In this document: positions 37,448-45,130 of the stretch, piece by piece
Layout: each line of letters opens with the position of its first letter
Numbering within the stretch: position 1 is the stretch's first letter
Position numbers and translations under genes: made by a program
Assembly: GCA_965278985.1 (NCBI GenBank)
Contig: OZ257131.1
Location: 4,712,001-4,776,000 of the forward strand
Source: CAISIP01 sp965278985
GTDB taxonomy: Bacteria; Pseudomonadota; Gammaproteobacteria; Burkholderiales; Burkholderiaceae_C
Length of the DNA: 64,000 nt
Direction: 5' to 3'
The notes under the pieces: generated by a model
What the model saw: only the letters and a program-made list of their open reading frames with translations
Told to the model about the DNA's origin: nothing
Database searches by the model: none

Positions 37448-38563
37448 ATGCGTGTCGGTGTCCCTTCTGAGATCAAGAACCACGAATACCGCGTGGGCCT
37501 CACACCCGCCAGCGTACGGGACTTGGTGACCCACGGACATTCGGTGCTTGTCCAGCAAGGCGCCGGTGAAGCGATCGGCCTTCCGGACGCCCAGTACCGG
37601 TCCGCCGGAGCGTCGCTGGTGGCGGACGCAGCGACGGTCTACGGAACGGCCGACATGGTCATCAAGGTCAAGGAGCCGCAACCGCAGGAGTGCGCAATGC
37701 TCCGGCCCGGGCAGATCCTCTACACCTATCTGCACCTGGCGCCGGACCCGGAGCAGACAGCGGCGCTCGTGCACTCCGGAGCCGTCTGCATCGCTTACGA
37801 AACCATCACAGGCGCAAACGGTGGGCTACCGCTGCTGGCTCCGATGAGCGAGGTGGCAGGACGCATGGCGATCCAGGCCGGCGCAGCCCATCTGGAAAAA
37901 TCCAAGGGTGGCAAAGGGGTGTTGCTGGGCGGCGTACCCGGCGTGCCGGCGGCCCATGTGGTGATCCTGGGCGGGGGCGTGGTGGGCACCCATGCGCTGC
38001 AGGTGGCGGTGGGCATGGGCGCGCGCGTGACGGTGCTGGACAAGAACGTGGACCGGTTGCGCCAGCTCGACCTGGTGTTCGGCAACCGGATCCAGACGCT
38101 GTACTCCAGCGCGCACAGCGTGGAGGAGGCCGTGCTGGGTGCCGATCTGGTGATAGGTGGTGTGCTGATCCCTGGGGCCGCCGCGCCGAAGCTCGTCACC
38201 CGCGCCATGGTCGCGCGCATGCAGCCGGGGTCGGTGGTGGTGGACGTCGCCATCGACCAGGGCGGCTGCTTCGAGACGTCGCATGCCACGACGCATGCCG
38301 ACCCAACCTTCGTGGTGGATGGCGTGGTGCATTACTGCGTGGCCAACATGCCTGGTGCGGTGGCACGGACCTCGACGTTCGCGCTCAACAATGCCACCAT
38401 CGGCCATGCCGTGGCGCTGGCCAACAAGGGCTGGAAGCAGGCCATGCGTGACGACATCCATCTGCGCCGCGGACTCAACGTCGCGCAGGGCAAGGTCACC
38501 TATTCGGCCGTGGCCGCCGCGCTGGGCTACGAAGCCACCGCGCCGGAATCGCTGCTGGACTGA
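37448..38563 (+). CDS. ald: Alanine dehydrogenase
   Basis: A 371-residue NAD+-dependent alanine dehydrogenase that interconverts L-alanine with pyruvate and ammonia. Diagnostic blocks are MRVGVPSEIKNHEYRVGLTP, HTYLHLAPD-like YTYLHLAPDPEQT, AAHLEKSKGGKGVLLGGVPGV, the Rossmann HVVILGGGVVGTHALQVAVG and VVDVAIDQGGCFETS. The SD GGAGA is 7 nt from ATG 37448. An in-frame GTG or ATG further upstream is not needed. Lone ald genes often serve alanine catabolism or NADH balance. No Lrp-type regulator adjoins it here. Confidence 0.96.
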   Translation: MRVGVPSEIKNHEYRVGLTPASVRDLVTHGHSVLVQQGAGEAIGLPDAQYRSAGASLVADAATVYGTADMVIKVKEPQPQECAMLRPGQILYTYLHLAPDPEQTAALVHSGAVCIAYETITGANGGLPLLAPMSEVAGRMAIQAGAAHLEKSKGGKGVLLGGVPGVPAAHVVILGGGVVGTHALQVAVGMGARVTVLDKNVDRLRQLDLVFGNRIQTLYSSAHSVEEAVLGADLVIGGVLIPGAAAPKLVTRAMVARMQPGSVVVDVAIDQGGCFETSHATTHADPTFVVDGVVHYCVANMPGAVARTSTFALNNATIGHAVALANKGWKQAMRDDIHLRRGLNVAQGKVTYSAVAAALGYEATAPESLLD

Positions 38564-38567
38564 GCCT

Positions 38568-39116
38568 TCAGCGCGGCGCGCGCAGGCAGCGGGCCACGAC
38601 GGCGTCAAAATGCGCCGCGCCTGGCCCCTGGAAGTCCAGCAGCTTGCCCTCCTCGTCCCAACGCCGAAGGCGCACCGCCTCGGCGAAGAAGGGCTCGGCC
38701 TCGAAGGCCAACACCTGTCCCGCGTCCATCGGCCCGCCCTGCAGCCGCAGCGACAGCTTCGAGGCTTCTGATAAGCGTTCGAAATACCCCTCCTCCACCC
38801 TGGCCAGGTAACGCTTGGCCGCCACGTGCATGCGCACGGGCTCGGTGACCTCGGGGCCGAAATGCAGGGACAGCCAGGCCGCGCCCGTGGCCTCGTGCTG
38901 CGTGTCAATGCCCTGGTCGGCGATGTCCTGCGGCAGGTCGTGCAGCAGGTGGCCGATGTCGTGCAGGTAGGCGGCCGCCACCAATGCGGGGGACGCGCCA
39001 TCGCGCTCTGCGAAGTAGCCACATTGGATGGCGTGCTCCAGCTGGCTCACGCCTTCGCCGTAACCTTCATGGCCACGGCGCGCAAAGGCGGCCTGTATCT
39101 GTTCGAGGGGATCCAT
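38568..39116 (-). CDS. PhnZ-like HD-domain oxygenase (phosphonate degradation type)
   Basis: A 182-residue HD-domain protein resembling PhnZ, the mixed-valent diiron oxygenase that splits 2-amino-1-hydroxyethylphosphonate to glycine and phosphate. All six iron-ligand positions are present: His28 (SQLEH), His52-Asp53 (LHDIGH), His74 (QHE), His97 (HVAAKRYL) and Asp154 (RRWDEEGK). The LQGGPMD block is also shared. The partner alpha-hydroxylase PhnY is not adjacent. An EamA transporter lies directly upstream on the same strand. The start is ATG 39114-39116. The substrate could be another hydroxyphosphonate. Confidence 0.85.
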   Translation of the reverse strand: MDPLEQIQAAFARRGHEGYGEGVSQLEHAIQCGYFAERDGASPALVAAAYLHDIGHLLHDLPQDIADQGIDTQHEATGAAWLSLHFGPEVTEPVRMHVAAKRYLARVEEGYFERLSEASKLSLRLQGGPMDAGQVLAFEAEPFFAEAVRLRRWDEEGKLLDFQGPGAAHFDAVVARCLRAPR

Positions 39117-39207
39117 GGGATAGGCACTCCGGTCAATGGTGCTGCGGTGGGTGCGGCTGTCCGCGCATCGGGACCGATGGTAACGAAGCCGGTGGCCACA
39201 TTGCGGC

Positions 39208-40179
39208 CTACCGGCTCGCACTGCGCAGGGCCATCAGGCCCGCCCCCACGATCAGCACCGCCCCCGCCACCGTCGTCCAGCGCGGCACCTCCGCGAAAAA
39301 CAGGAAGCCCCACAGCGGCGCCCACAACACGCCCGAATACTCGAAGGGCGTGACCAGGCTGGCCCGTGCGATGCGGTAGGCTGCTGTCAGGAACACCATG
39401 CCCACCGCCGCGATGACACCACACGACGCGATGAGCAGGCCATCCCCCAGGCTGGGCACGACCCAGGGCCGGACCAGGAAGGACACGCTGGGGTGCACGG
39501 CGTGCGTGACGCCCATCGCCTGCAGCAGGGCGGCCGTCAACAACGCGCCCACCAGGTAGACGGCGTTCTGGTAGAAGGACATCACGGATGCCGTCTGCGT
39601 GCCGCCCAGCCGGCGTGCCATCAGCATGGAGGTGCCGTACATCGCCGCGGCCACCAGGGACAGCAGCGCCGCCGGCTCGAAGAGGCCGACGCCGGGCCGC
39701 AACATCACCACCACCCCCACGAAACCCAGCGCCACGGCGGCCCAGACTTTCCAGTTCGCGCGCTCACCCAGCATCGGACCCGACAGCGCCGTGACGAACA
39801 GCGGCACCGTGAAGTACAGCGCCACCGCATCGGCCAGCGGCAACGCCGGAAAGGCCATGTAGTAGGCGGTGTAGGACACGAACATGATCAGCGAGCGCGC
39901 CGTGAGTGGCCAGAAGTCGGGCGAGAAGAGGGCCCGCCAACCGGTCTCGTGCTGCACCATGGCGAGCAGTATCGGCGCGGAGACCAGGCAGCGGATGGCC
40001 ACCACCATCGTCAAGGGATAGGCGCCGCTCACCTGCTTGATCACGGCGTCCTGCAGCGAGAAGACGAACACGCCGAGGCACAGGTACAGGACACCGCGAA
40101 CGGAGCTGGAGGACGTCAAGGGAATGGGTCGGGCGGTAGGGTGCAGGCCATTGTCTGGAGCGCAGCCCCCGGCCCGCAT
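39208..40179 (-). CDS. EamA/DMT-family transporter
   Basis: A 323-residue membrane protein with ten predicted helices as two EamA repeats, the drug/metabolite transporter pattern. Examples are VLYLCLGVFVFSLQDAVIK, AYYMAFPALPLADAVALYFT and the second-repeat VTPFEYSGVLWAPLWGFLFF. DMT proteins usually export metabolites or carry amino acids and nucleoside derivatives. It is 91 bp upstream of the PhnZ-like gene on the same strand. The N-terminal 25 residues before VRGVLYL are hydrophilic, and the start could be later. Confidence 0.82.
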   Translation of the reverse strand: MRAGGCAPDNGLHPTARPIPLTSSSSVRGVLYLCLGVFVFSLQDAVIKQVSGAYPLTMVVAIRCLVSAPILLAMVQHETGWRALFSPDFWPLTARSLIMFVSYTAYYMAFPALPLADAVALYFTVPLFVTALSGPMLGERANWKVWAAVALGFVGVVVMLRPGVGLFEPAALLSLVAAAMYGTSMLMARRLGGTQTASVMSFYQNAVYLVGALLTAALLQAMGVTHAVHPSVSFLVRPWVVPSLGDGLLIASCGVIAAVGMVFLTAAYRIARASLVTPFEYSGVLWAPLWGFLFFAEVPRWTTVAGAVLIVGAGLMALRSASR

Positions 40180-40227
40180 CCGGAAGCGACGCCATTGCGT
40201 GATTTCGCGACATGCGGTCCGCCAAAG

Positions 40228-40264
40228 AAAAAGCCGTGGCAGGCCCTAAGGCGCCGCCACGGCT
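40228..40264 (-). terminator. Rho-independent terminator of gap
   Basis: A 9-bp stem, AGCCGTGGC ... GCCACGGCT with a 15-base loop, is followed on the minus strand by a U-tract. It lies about 25 bp after the gap stop and ends the tkt-gap transcript. Confidence 0.85.
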
Positions 40265-40286
40265 GTGTGCCGGAAGGGCTGTCGGA

Positions 40287-41282
40287 TCAGGCGATCACGC
40301 GCACCATCTCCAGCACCTTGTTGGAGTAACCCCACTCGTTGTCGTACCAGGACACCACCTTCACGAAGGTCCCGTCCAGCGCGATACCGGCTTCGGCGTC
40401 GAACACTGAGGTCATGGACTCGCCGCGGAAATCGGTGGAGACCACCTTGTCCTCGGTGTAGCCGAGCACGCCCTTCATGGCGCCTTCGGACTGCGCCTTC
40501 ATCTCCGCGCAGATGTCCTTGTAGCTGGCTTCCTTGACCAGTTCCACCGTCAGGTCGATCACCGACACGTCGGAGGTCGGCACGCGGAAGGACATGCCCG
40601 TGAGCTTCTTGTTCAGCTCGGGGATCACCACGCCCACGGCCTTGGCGGCGCCGGTGGAGGAGGGGATGATGTTCTCCAGGATGCCGCGGCCACCTCGCCA
40701 GTCCTTGTTGGAGGGGCCGTCCACGGTCTTCTGCGTGGCGGTGGTGGCGTGCACGGTGGTCATCAGGCCACGCTTGATGCCCCACTTGTCGTGCAGCACC
40801 TTGGCCACGGGGGCCAGGCAGTTGGTAGTGCAGGAGGCGTTGGAGATGATGGCCTGGCCCGCGTAGGTCTTGTCATTCACGCCGTAGACGAACATCGGCG
40901 TGTCGTCCTTCGACGGCGCGGACATCACGACCTTCTTGGCGCCCGCTGCCAAGTGCTTCTCGGCCGTCTCTTTCGTCAGGAACAGGCCCGTGGACTCGAC
41001 GACGATGTCCGCGCCGACCTCGCCCCACTTCAACTCGGACGGATCCTTCACGGCCGTGAGGCGGATCCGCTTGCCATTGACGATCAGGGTGTTGCCGTCG
41101 ACCGCGATGTCACCCTTGAAGCGGCCGTGCACCGAGTCGTACTGCAGCATGTAGGCCAGGTAGTCGGGCTCCAGCAGGTCGTTGATGGCGACAACCTCGA
41201 TCTCGGAGAAGTTCTGCACCGCAGCCCTGAACACCATGCGCCCGATGCGGCCAAAACCATTGATACCAACTTTGATCGTCAT
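40287..41282 (-). CDS. gap: Glyceraldehyde-3-phosphate dehydrogenase, type I
   Basis: A 331-residue NAD-dependent GAPDH. The N-terminus KVGINGFGRIGRMVFRA is the nucleotide-binding motif, the catalytic Cys is in SNASCTTNCLAPVAK, and the C-terminus is VVSWYDNEWGYSNKVLEMV. Intact and of standard length. It is co-directional with tkt about 70 bp upstream, so both belong to a sugar-phosphate operon. A strong terminator follows. Confidence 0.97.
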   Translation of the reverse strand: MTIKVGINGFGRIGRMVFRAAVQNFSEIEVVAINDLLEPDYLAYMLQYDSVHGRFKGDIAVDGNTLIVNGKRIRLTAVKDPSELKWGEVGADIVVESTGLFLTKETAEKHLAAGAKKVVMSAPSKDDTPMFVYGVNDKTYAGQAIISNASCTTNCLAPVAKVLHDKWGIKRGLMTTVHATTATQKTVDGPSNKDWRGGRGILENIIPSSTGAAKAVGVVIPELNKKLTGMSFRVPTSDVSVIDLTVELVKEASYKDICAEMKAQSEGAMKGVLGYTEDKVVSTDFRGESMTSVFDAEAGIALDGTFVKVVSWYDNEWGYSNKVLEMVRVIA

Positions 41283-41351
41283 TGCTTTTCCTCGTGGGTG
41301 ATTGAAAGAACCGGAAATCTGCAGGATGGAGTCCGTGGGCCTGGACTGCGG

Positions 41352-43496
41352 TCAGCGCTTGCGCAACACGGCGCGCACCGTGTCGGCCACGTTCTCGGCC
41401 GTGAAACCGAAGTAGCTGAACAGCGCCGGTGCCGGGGCGGACTCACCGTAGCGGTCGATGCCGACCACGGCCGCGCAACCGTACTTCCACCAGCCGTCCG
41501 ACACACCCATCTCCACCGCGATGCGCGGCACTCCGGCCGGCAACACGGCTTCCTTGTAGGCCCTCGACTGGCGATCAAAAGTGGTGGTGCTGGGCATGGA
41601 AACCACCCGCACCGCTATTCCGCGCTCAGCCAGCAGCGCCTGGGCCTTGAGCGCCAGCTGCACCTCGGAGCCCGTGGCGATCAGCACCGCCTGGGCGCGC
41701 TTGCGCAGGCCCACCTCGGTGGGCTCGGTCACGATGTAGGCACCGTGGCTGATGGCGTCCACGCCGGCAGCCTCGGGCGCCAGCGTGGAGCGGCCCTTGG
41801 GTGCATAGGCGATGTTCTGGCGGCTCAGCAGCAGAGCCATGGGACGCTCGTTGTTCTGCATCGCCACGGCCCAGGCCACGGCGGTTTCAGTGGTGTCGCC
41901 AGGCCGCCAGACGTCCAGGTTCGGGATCAGGCGCAGCGAGGCGGCATGCTCGATGGACTGGTGCGTGGGGCCGTCCTCGCCCAGGCCGATGCTGTCGTGC
42001 GTGAACACATGCACCACACGCAGCTTCATCAGCGCGGCCATGCGGATGGCGTTGCGGCTGTAGTCGCTGAAGGTCAGGAAGGTACCGCCGTAGGGGATGT
42101 AGCCGCCATGCAGCGCGATGCCGTTCATGATCGCCGCCATGCCGAACTCGCGCACGCCGTAGTTGATGTGGCGGCCCACCTGGCCATGCGCGGGCTCGGC
42201 GCTGGTAGGGGCTTTTTCGTCTTCGGCACCGGCGCGCTTGTCGTGCGGAGAACCCAGCACCACCGCGCCGCTCACGGCATCGAAACGCAGCGCCGGCGTG
42301 CTGGCGGTGTTGGTGAGGTTGGAGCCCGTGAGGTCGGCCGAGCCACCCAGCAGCGCGGGCACCGCGGCGGTGAACGCTTCCAGGGCCAATTGCGAGGCCT
42401 TGCGGGAGGCCACGGTCTCGGCCTTGGTCACGGACGCCACGATGGTGTCCACCGCAATCTGCGCGAAATTGCCGGGCAACTCACCCTGCATGCGCTGCGT
42501 GAACTGCTGCGCCAGCGCGGGAAAGGCTTCCTGGTAAGCCGCGAAACGCGTGTCCCAGTCCGCCTCGGCGGCGGCACCGGCGGGGCGTGCGTCCCACGCG
42601 TTGTAGATGTCCTGCGGTACCACAAAGGGCGGTGCGTCCCAGCCCAAAGCTTCGCGGGTCAGCGCGATCTCGTCCTTGCCCAGCGGCTCGCCGTGGGCCT
42701 TGGCGGTGTTGGCGCGGTTGGGGCTGCCCTGGCCGATGCGGGTCTTGCACAGGATCAGCGTCGGGCGTTCGTTGGTGGAGGCCTTGGCATCAGCCAGCGC
42801 CTTGGCCACCACGGCCGCGTCCTGCCCATTGATGGGGCCAACCACATTCCAGCCATAGGCCGCGAAACGCTGCACCGTGTTGTCGATGAACCAGGGTGCC
42901 ACCTGGCCGTCGATGGAGATGCCGTTGTCGTCGTACAGCGCCACCAGCTTGCCCAGGCGCCACGCGCCGGCCAACGCGGCGGCTTCGTGGCTGATGCCTT
43001 CCATCATGCAGCCGTCGCCCATGAAAACATAGGTACGGTGGTCCACGATGTCGTGGCCCTTGCGATTGAACTCCGCGGCCAGCAGCTTCTCGGACAGGGC
43101 CATGCCCACAGCATTGGCGAACCCCTGCCCCAGCGGGCCAGTGGTGGTCTCCACGCCGGGCGTCAGGCCATGCTCGGGATGGCCAGGGGTCTTGCTGTGC
43201 AGCTGGCGAAAGTTGCGCAGCTCGCCGATGGGCAGGTCATACCCTGTGAGGTGCAGCATCGCATACAGCAGCATCGACGCATGGCCGTTGGACAGCACGA
43301 AGCGGTCGCGGTCGAACCAATGCGGGTTGGCGGGGTTGTGCTTCAGGTGCCCGCCACCGGTGCCGGCCGGCCCCCACAGTGCCACACCCATCTCCGCCAT
43401 GCCCATGGGTGCGCCCGGGTGGCCGGAGTTGGCTTGTTGTACAGCGTCCATCGCGAGGGCGCGGATGGCATTGGCCATTGCTTGGGGGGTGGTCAT
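41352..43496 (-). CDS. tkt: Transketolase
   Basis: A 714-residue ThDP-dependent transketolase of the pentose phosphate pathway. Landmarks are NSGHPGAPMGMAEM, the ThDP motif VFMGDGCMMEGISHEAA, and VFTHDSIGLGEDGPTHQSIEH. It is longer than the usual 660-680 residues. Part of this is a hydrophilic insert near SPHDKRAGAEDEKAPTS, between ThDP-binding and pyrimidine domains. The ATG 43494-43496 gives MTTPQAMANAIRALAMDAV. It is divergent from pepP with 115 bp between starts. It is followed by gap. Confidence 0.95.
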   Translation of the reverse strand: MTTPQAMANAIRALAMDAVQQANSGHPGAPMGMAEMGVALWGPAGTGGGHLKHNPANPHWFDRDRFVLSNGHASMLLYAMLHLTGYDLPIGELRNFRQLHSKTPGHPEHGLTPGVETTTGPLGQGFANAVGMALSEKLLAAEFNRKGHDIVDHRTYVFMGDGCMMEGISHEAAALAGAWRLGKLVALYDDNGISIDGQVAPWFIDNTVQRFAAYGWNVVGPINGQDAAVVAKALADAKASTNERPTLILCKTRIGQGSPNRANTAKAHGEPLGKDEIALTREALGWDAPPFVVPQDIYNAWDARPAGAAAEADWDTRFAAYQEAFPALAQQFTQRMQGELPGNFAQIAVDTIVASVTKAETVASRKASQLALEAFTAAVPALLGGSADLTGSNLTNTASTPALRFDAVSGAVVLGSPHDKRAGAEDEKAPTSAEPAHGQVGRHINYGVREFGMAAIMNGIALHGGYIPYGGTFLTFSDYSRNAIRMAALMKLRVVHVFTHDSIGLGEDGPTHQSIEHAASLRLIPNLDVWRPGDTTETAVAWAVAMQNNERPMALLLSRQNIAYAPKGRSTLAPEAAGVDAISHGAYIVTEPTEVGLRKRAQAVLIATGSEVQLALKAQALLAERGIAVRVVSMPSTTTFDRQSRAYKEAVLPAGVPRIAVEMGVSDGWWKYGCAAVVGIDRYGESAPAPALFSYFGFTAENVADTVRAVLRKR

Positions 43497-43611
43497 GGGT
43501 GTGCGGGGCTCCGGGGTGGCCGCAAGGCCGGGGAATCGGGGAACCAGGCATTTTATGCGTGGCCCCCGCAGACCCCACCGAACGGGATCGCGTACTACAC
43601 TGGCCCGCACC

Positions 43612-44997
43612 ATGAGCACTTCCGTCTACCAGCGCCGCCGCGCTGCACTGGCGGCCCAGCTGGGTCCGCAAGGCATCGCCATCGTTCCCACGGCCCCCGA
43701 GCATCCGCGCAACCGCGACAGCGATTTCCCGTACCGCCACGACAGCTACTTCTACTACCTGACCGGCTTCACCGAGCCCGATGCCTGGCTGGTGCTGGCC
43801 GCCGACGGGCGCAGCACGCTGTTCTGCCGGCCCAAGGACGTGGAGCGGGAGATCTGGGACGGCTTCCGCCTGGGCCCCGCCGATGCCCCCGCGCGGCTGG
43901 GGGTCGACGAGGCCCACTCGGTGGCCGACATCGACACGCGGCTGCCCCGGCTGCTGGACGGGCACGATGCGGTGTGGTACCCCTTCGGCATTCACCAGGG
44001 GCTGGATGCGCGCGTTGCCCAATGGCTCACCACGCTGCGTGGCCGTGCGCGCATGGGCGCCCTGTGCCCCGAACAGCAGCGCGACCTCTGCGGCCCGCTG
44101 GACGAAATGCGACTGGTCAAGGACGAGCACGAACTGGACATCATGCGCCGCGCCGCGCAGATCAGCGCCGAGGCCCATGTGCGCGCCATGCAGCTGTCGG
44201 CCCGCATGCTCCGCGAAGGGCAGGACGTGCGCGAGTACCACCTGGATGCGGAGCTGCTGCACGAATTCCGCCGCCAGGGTTCGCAGTTCCCGGCCTATGG
44301 TTCCATCGTGGCCGCCGGGGCCAATGCCTGCGTGCTGCACTACCGCGCCGACACGGCGCCCGTGCGCAACGGCGAGCTGGTGTTGATCGACGCGGGCTGC
44401 GAACTGGATGGGTACGCCAGCGACATCACGCGCACATTTCCCGCCAACGGCCGTTTCACGGGACCGCAGCGCGCGCTCTACGACCTGGTGCTGGCCAGCC
44501 AGTACGCTGCAGTGGATGCCACGCGCGCCGGCGCCCGTTTCACCGACCCGCACGAGGCCAGCGTGAAGGTACTGTCCCAGGGCATGCTGGACCTGGGACT
44601 GTTGGACAAGAACAAGGTCGGCAGCCTGGAGGATGTGATCGAGAAGCGGGCCTACTTCCAGTTCTACATGCACCGCACCGGCCACTGGTTGGGCATGGAC
44701 GTGCACGACTGTGGCGGCTACCTGGAACCTTCGGAACTGCACTTGGCTACGGAGCGCAAGGATGCGGTCACCGGCGACACCGTCGTCGTTCGCCCGGCAC
44801 GCGTGCTGCAGCCGGGCATGGTGCTGACCATCGAGCCGGGCATCTATGTGCGCCCGGCGCCAGGTGTGCCGGAGCAGTTCCACAACATTGGCATCCGCAT
44901 CGAGGACGACGCGGTCGTGACCACCGAAGGTTGCGAGCTGATCAGCCGCGGCGTACCCGTGGACGGGGACGAGATCGAGGCGCTGATGCGCACGTGA
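43612..44997 (+). CDS. pepP: Xaa-Pro aminopeptidase
   Basis: A 461-residue M24B metallopeptidase that removes N-terminal residues before proline. The N-terminal AMP_N domain has FPYRHDSYFYYLTGFTEPDAW. The catalytic domain has the metal ligands in LVLIDAGCELDGYASDITRTFP (two Asp), YMHRTGHWLGMDVHDCG (His), MVLTIEPGIY (Glu) and GIRIEDDAVVT (Glu). Full length. ATG 43612 gives MSTSVYQRRRAALAAQL. The next gene, maeB, follows on the same strand. Confidence 0.95.
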   Translation: MSTSVYQRRRAALAAQLGPQGIAIVPTAPEHPRNRDSDFPYRHDSYFYYLTGFTEPDAWLVLAADGRSTLFCRPKDVEREIWDGFRLGPADAPARLGVDEAHSVADIDTRLPRLLDGHDAVWYPFGIHQGLDARVAQWLTTLRGRARMGALCPEQQRDLCGPLDEMRLVKDEHELDIMRRAAQISAEAHVRAMQLSARMLREGQDVREYHLDAELLHEFRRQGSQFPAYGSIVAAGANACVLHYRADTAPVRNGELVLIDAGCELDGYASDITRTFPANGRFTGPQRALYDLVLASQYAAVDATRAGARFTDPHEASVKVLSQGMLDLGLLDKNKVGSLEDVIEKRAYFQFYMHRTGHWLGMDVHDCGGYLEPSELHLATERKDAVTGDTVVVRPARVLQPGMVLTIEPGIYVRPAPGVPEQFHNIGIRIEDDAVVTTEGCELISRGVPVDGDEIEALMRT

Positions 44998-45130
44998 GGG
45001 CGCGGCTTTTCCCCTGCGGGCCGCAAGCTGTCAGCGGGCTGTCGCCCATGTGACGAGGTCTACAATCCGCCACCCCGCGCCAGGCGGCGCGAAGCCCCGA
45101 CCGGCCCCGGCCGATCCCGCAGGAGACCCC

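Noticed and set aside
40749..45053. A 1434-codon plus-strand open frame opposite gap and tkt
   Set aside because: It is antisense to two well-recognised enzymes and its product has no domain-like pattern; long shadows are expected in this composition.
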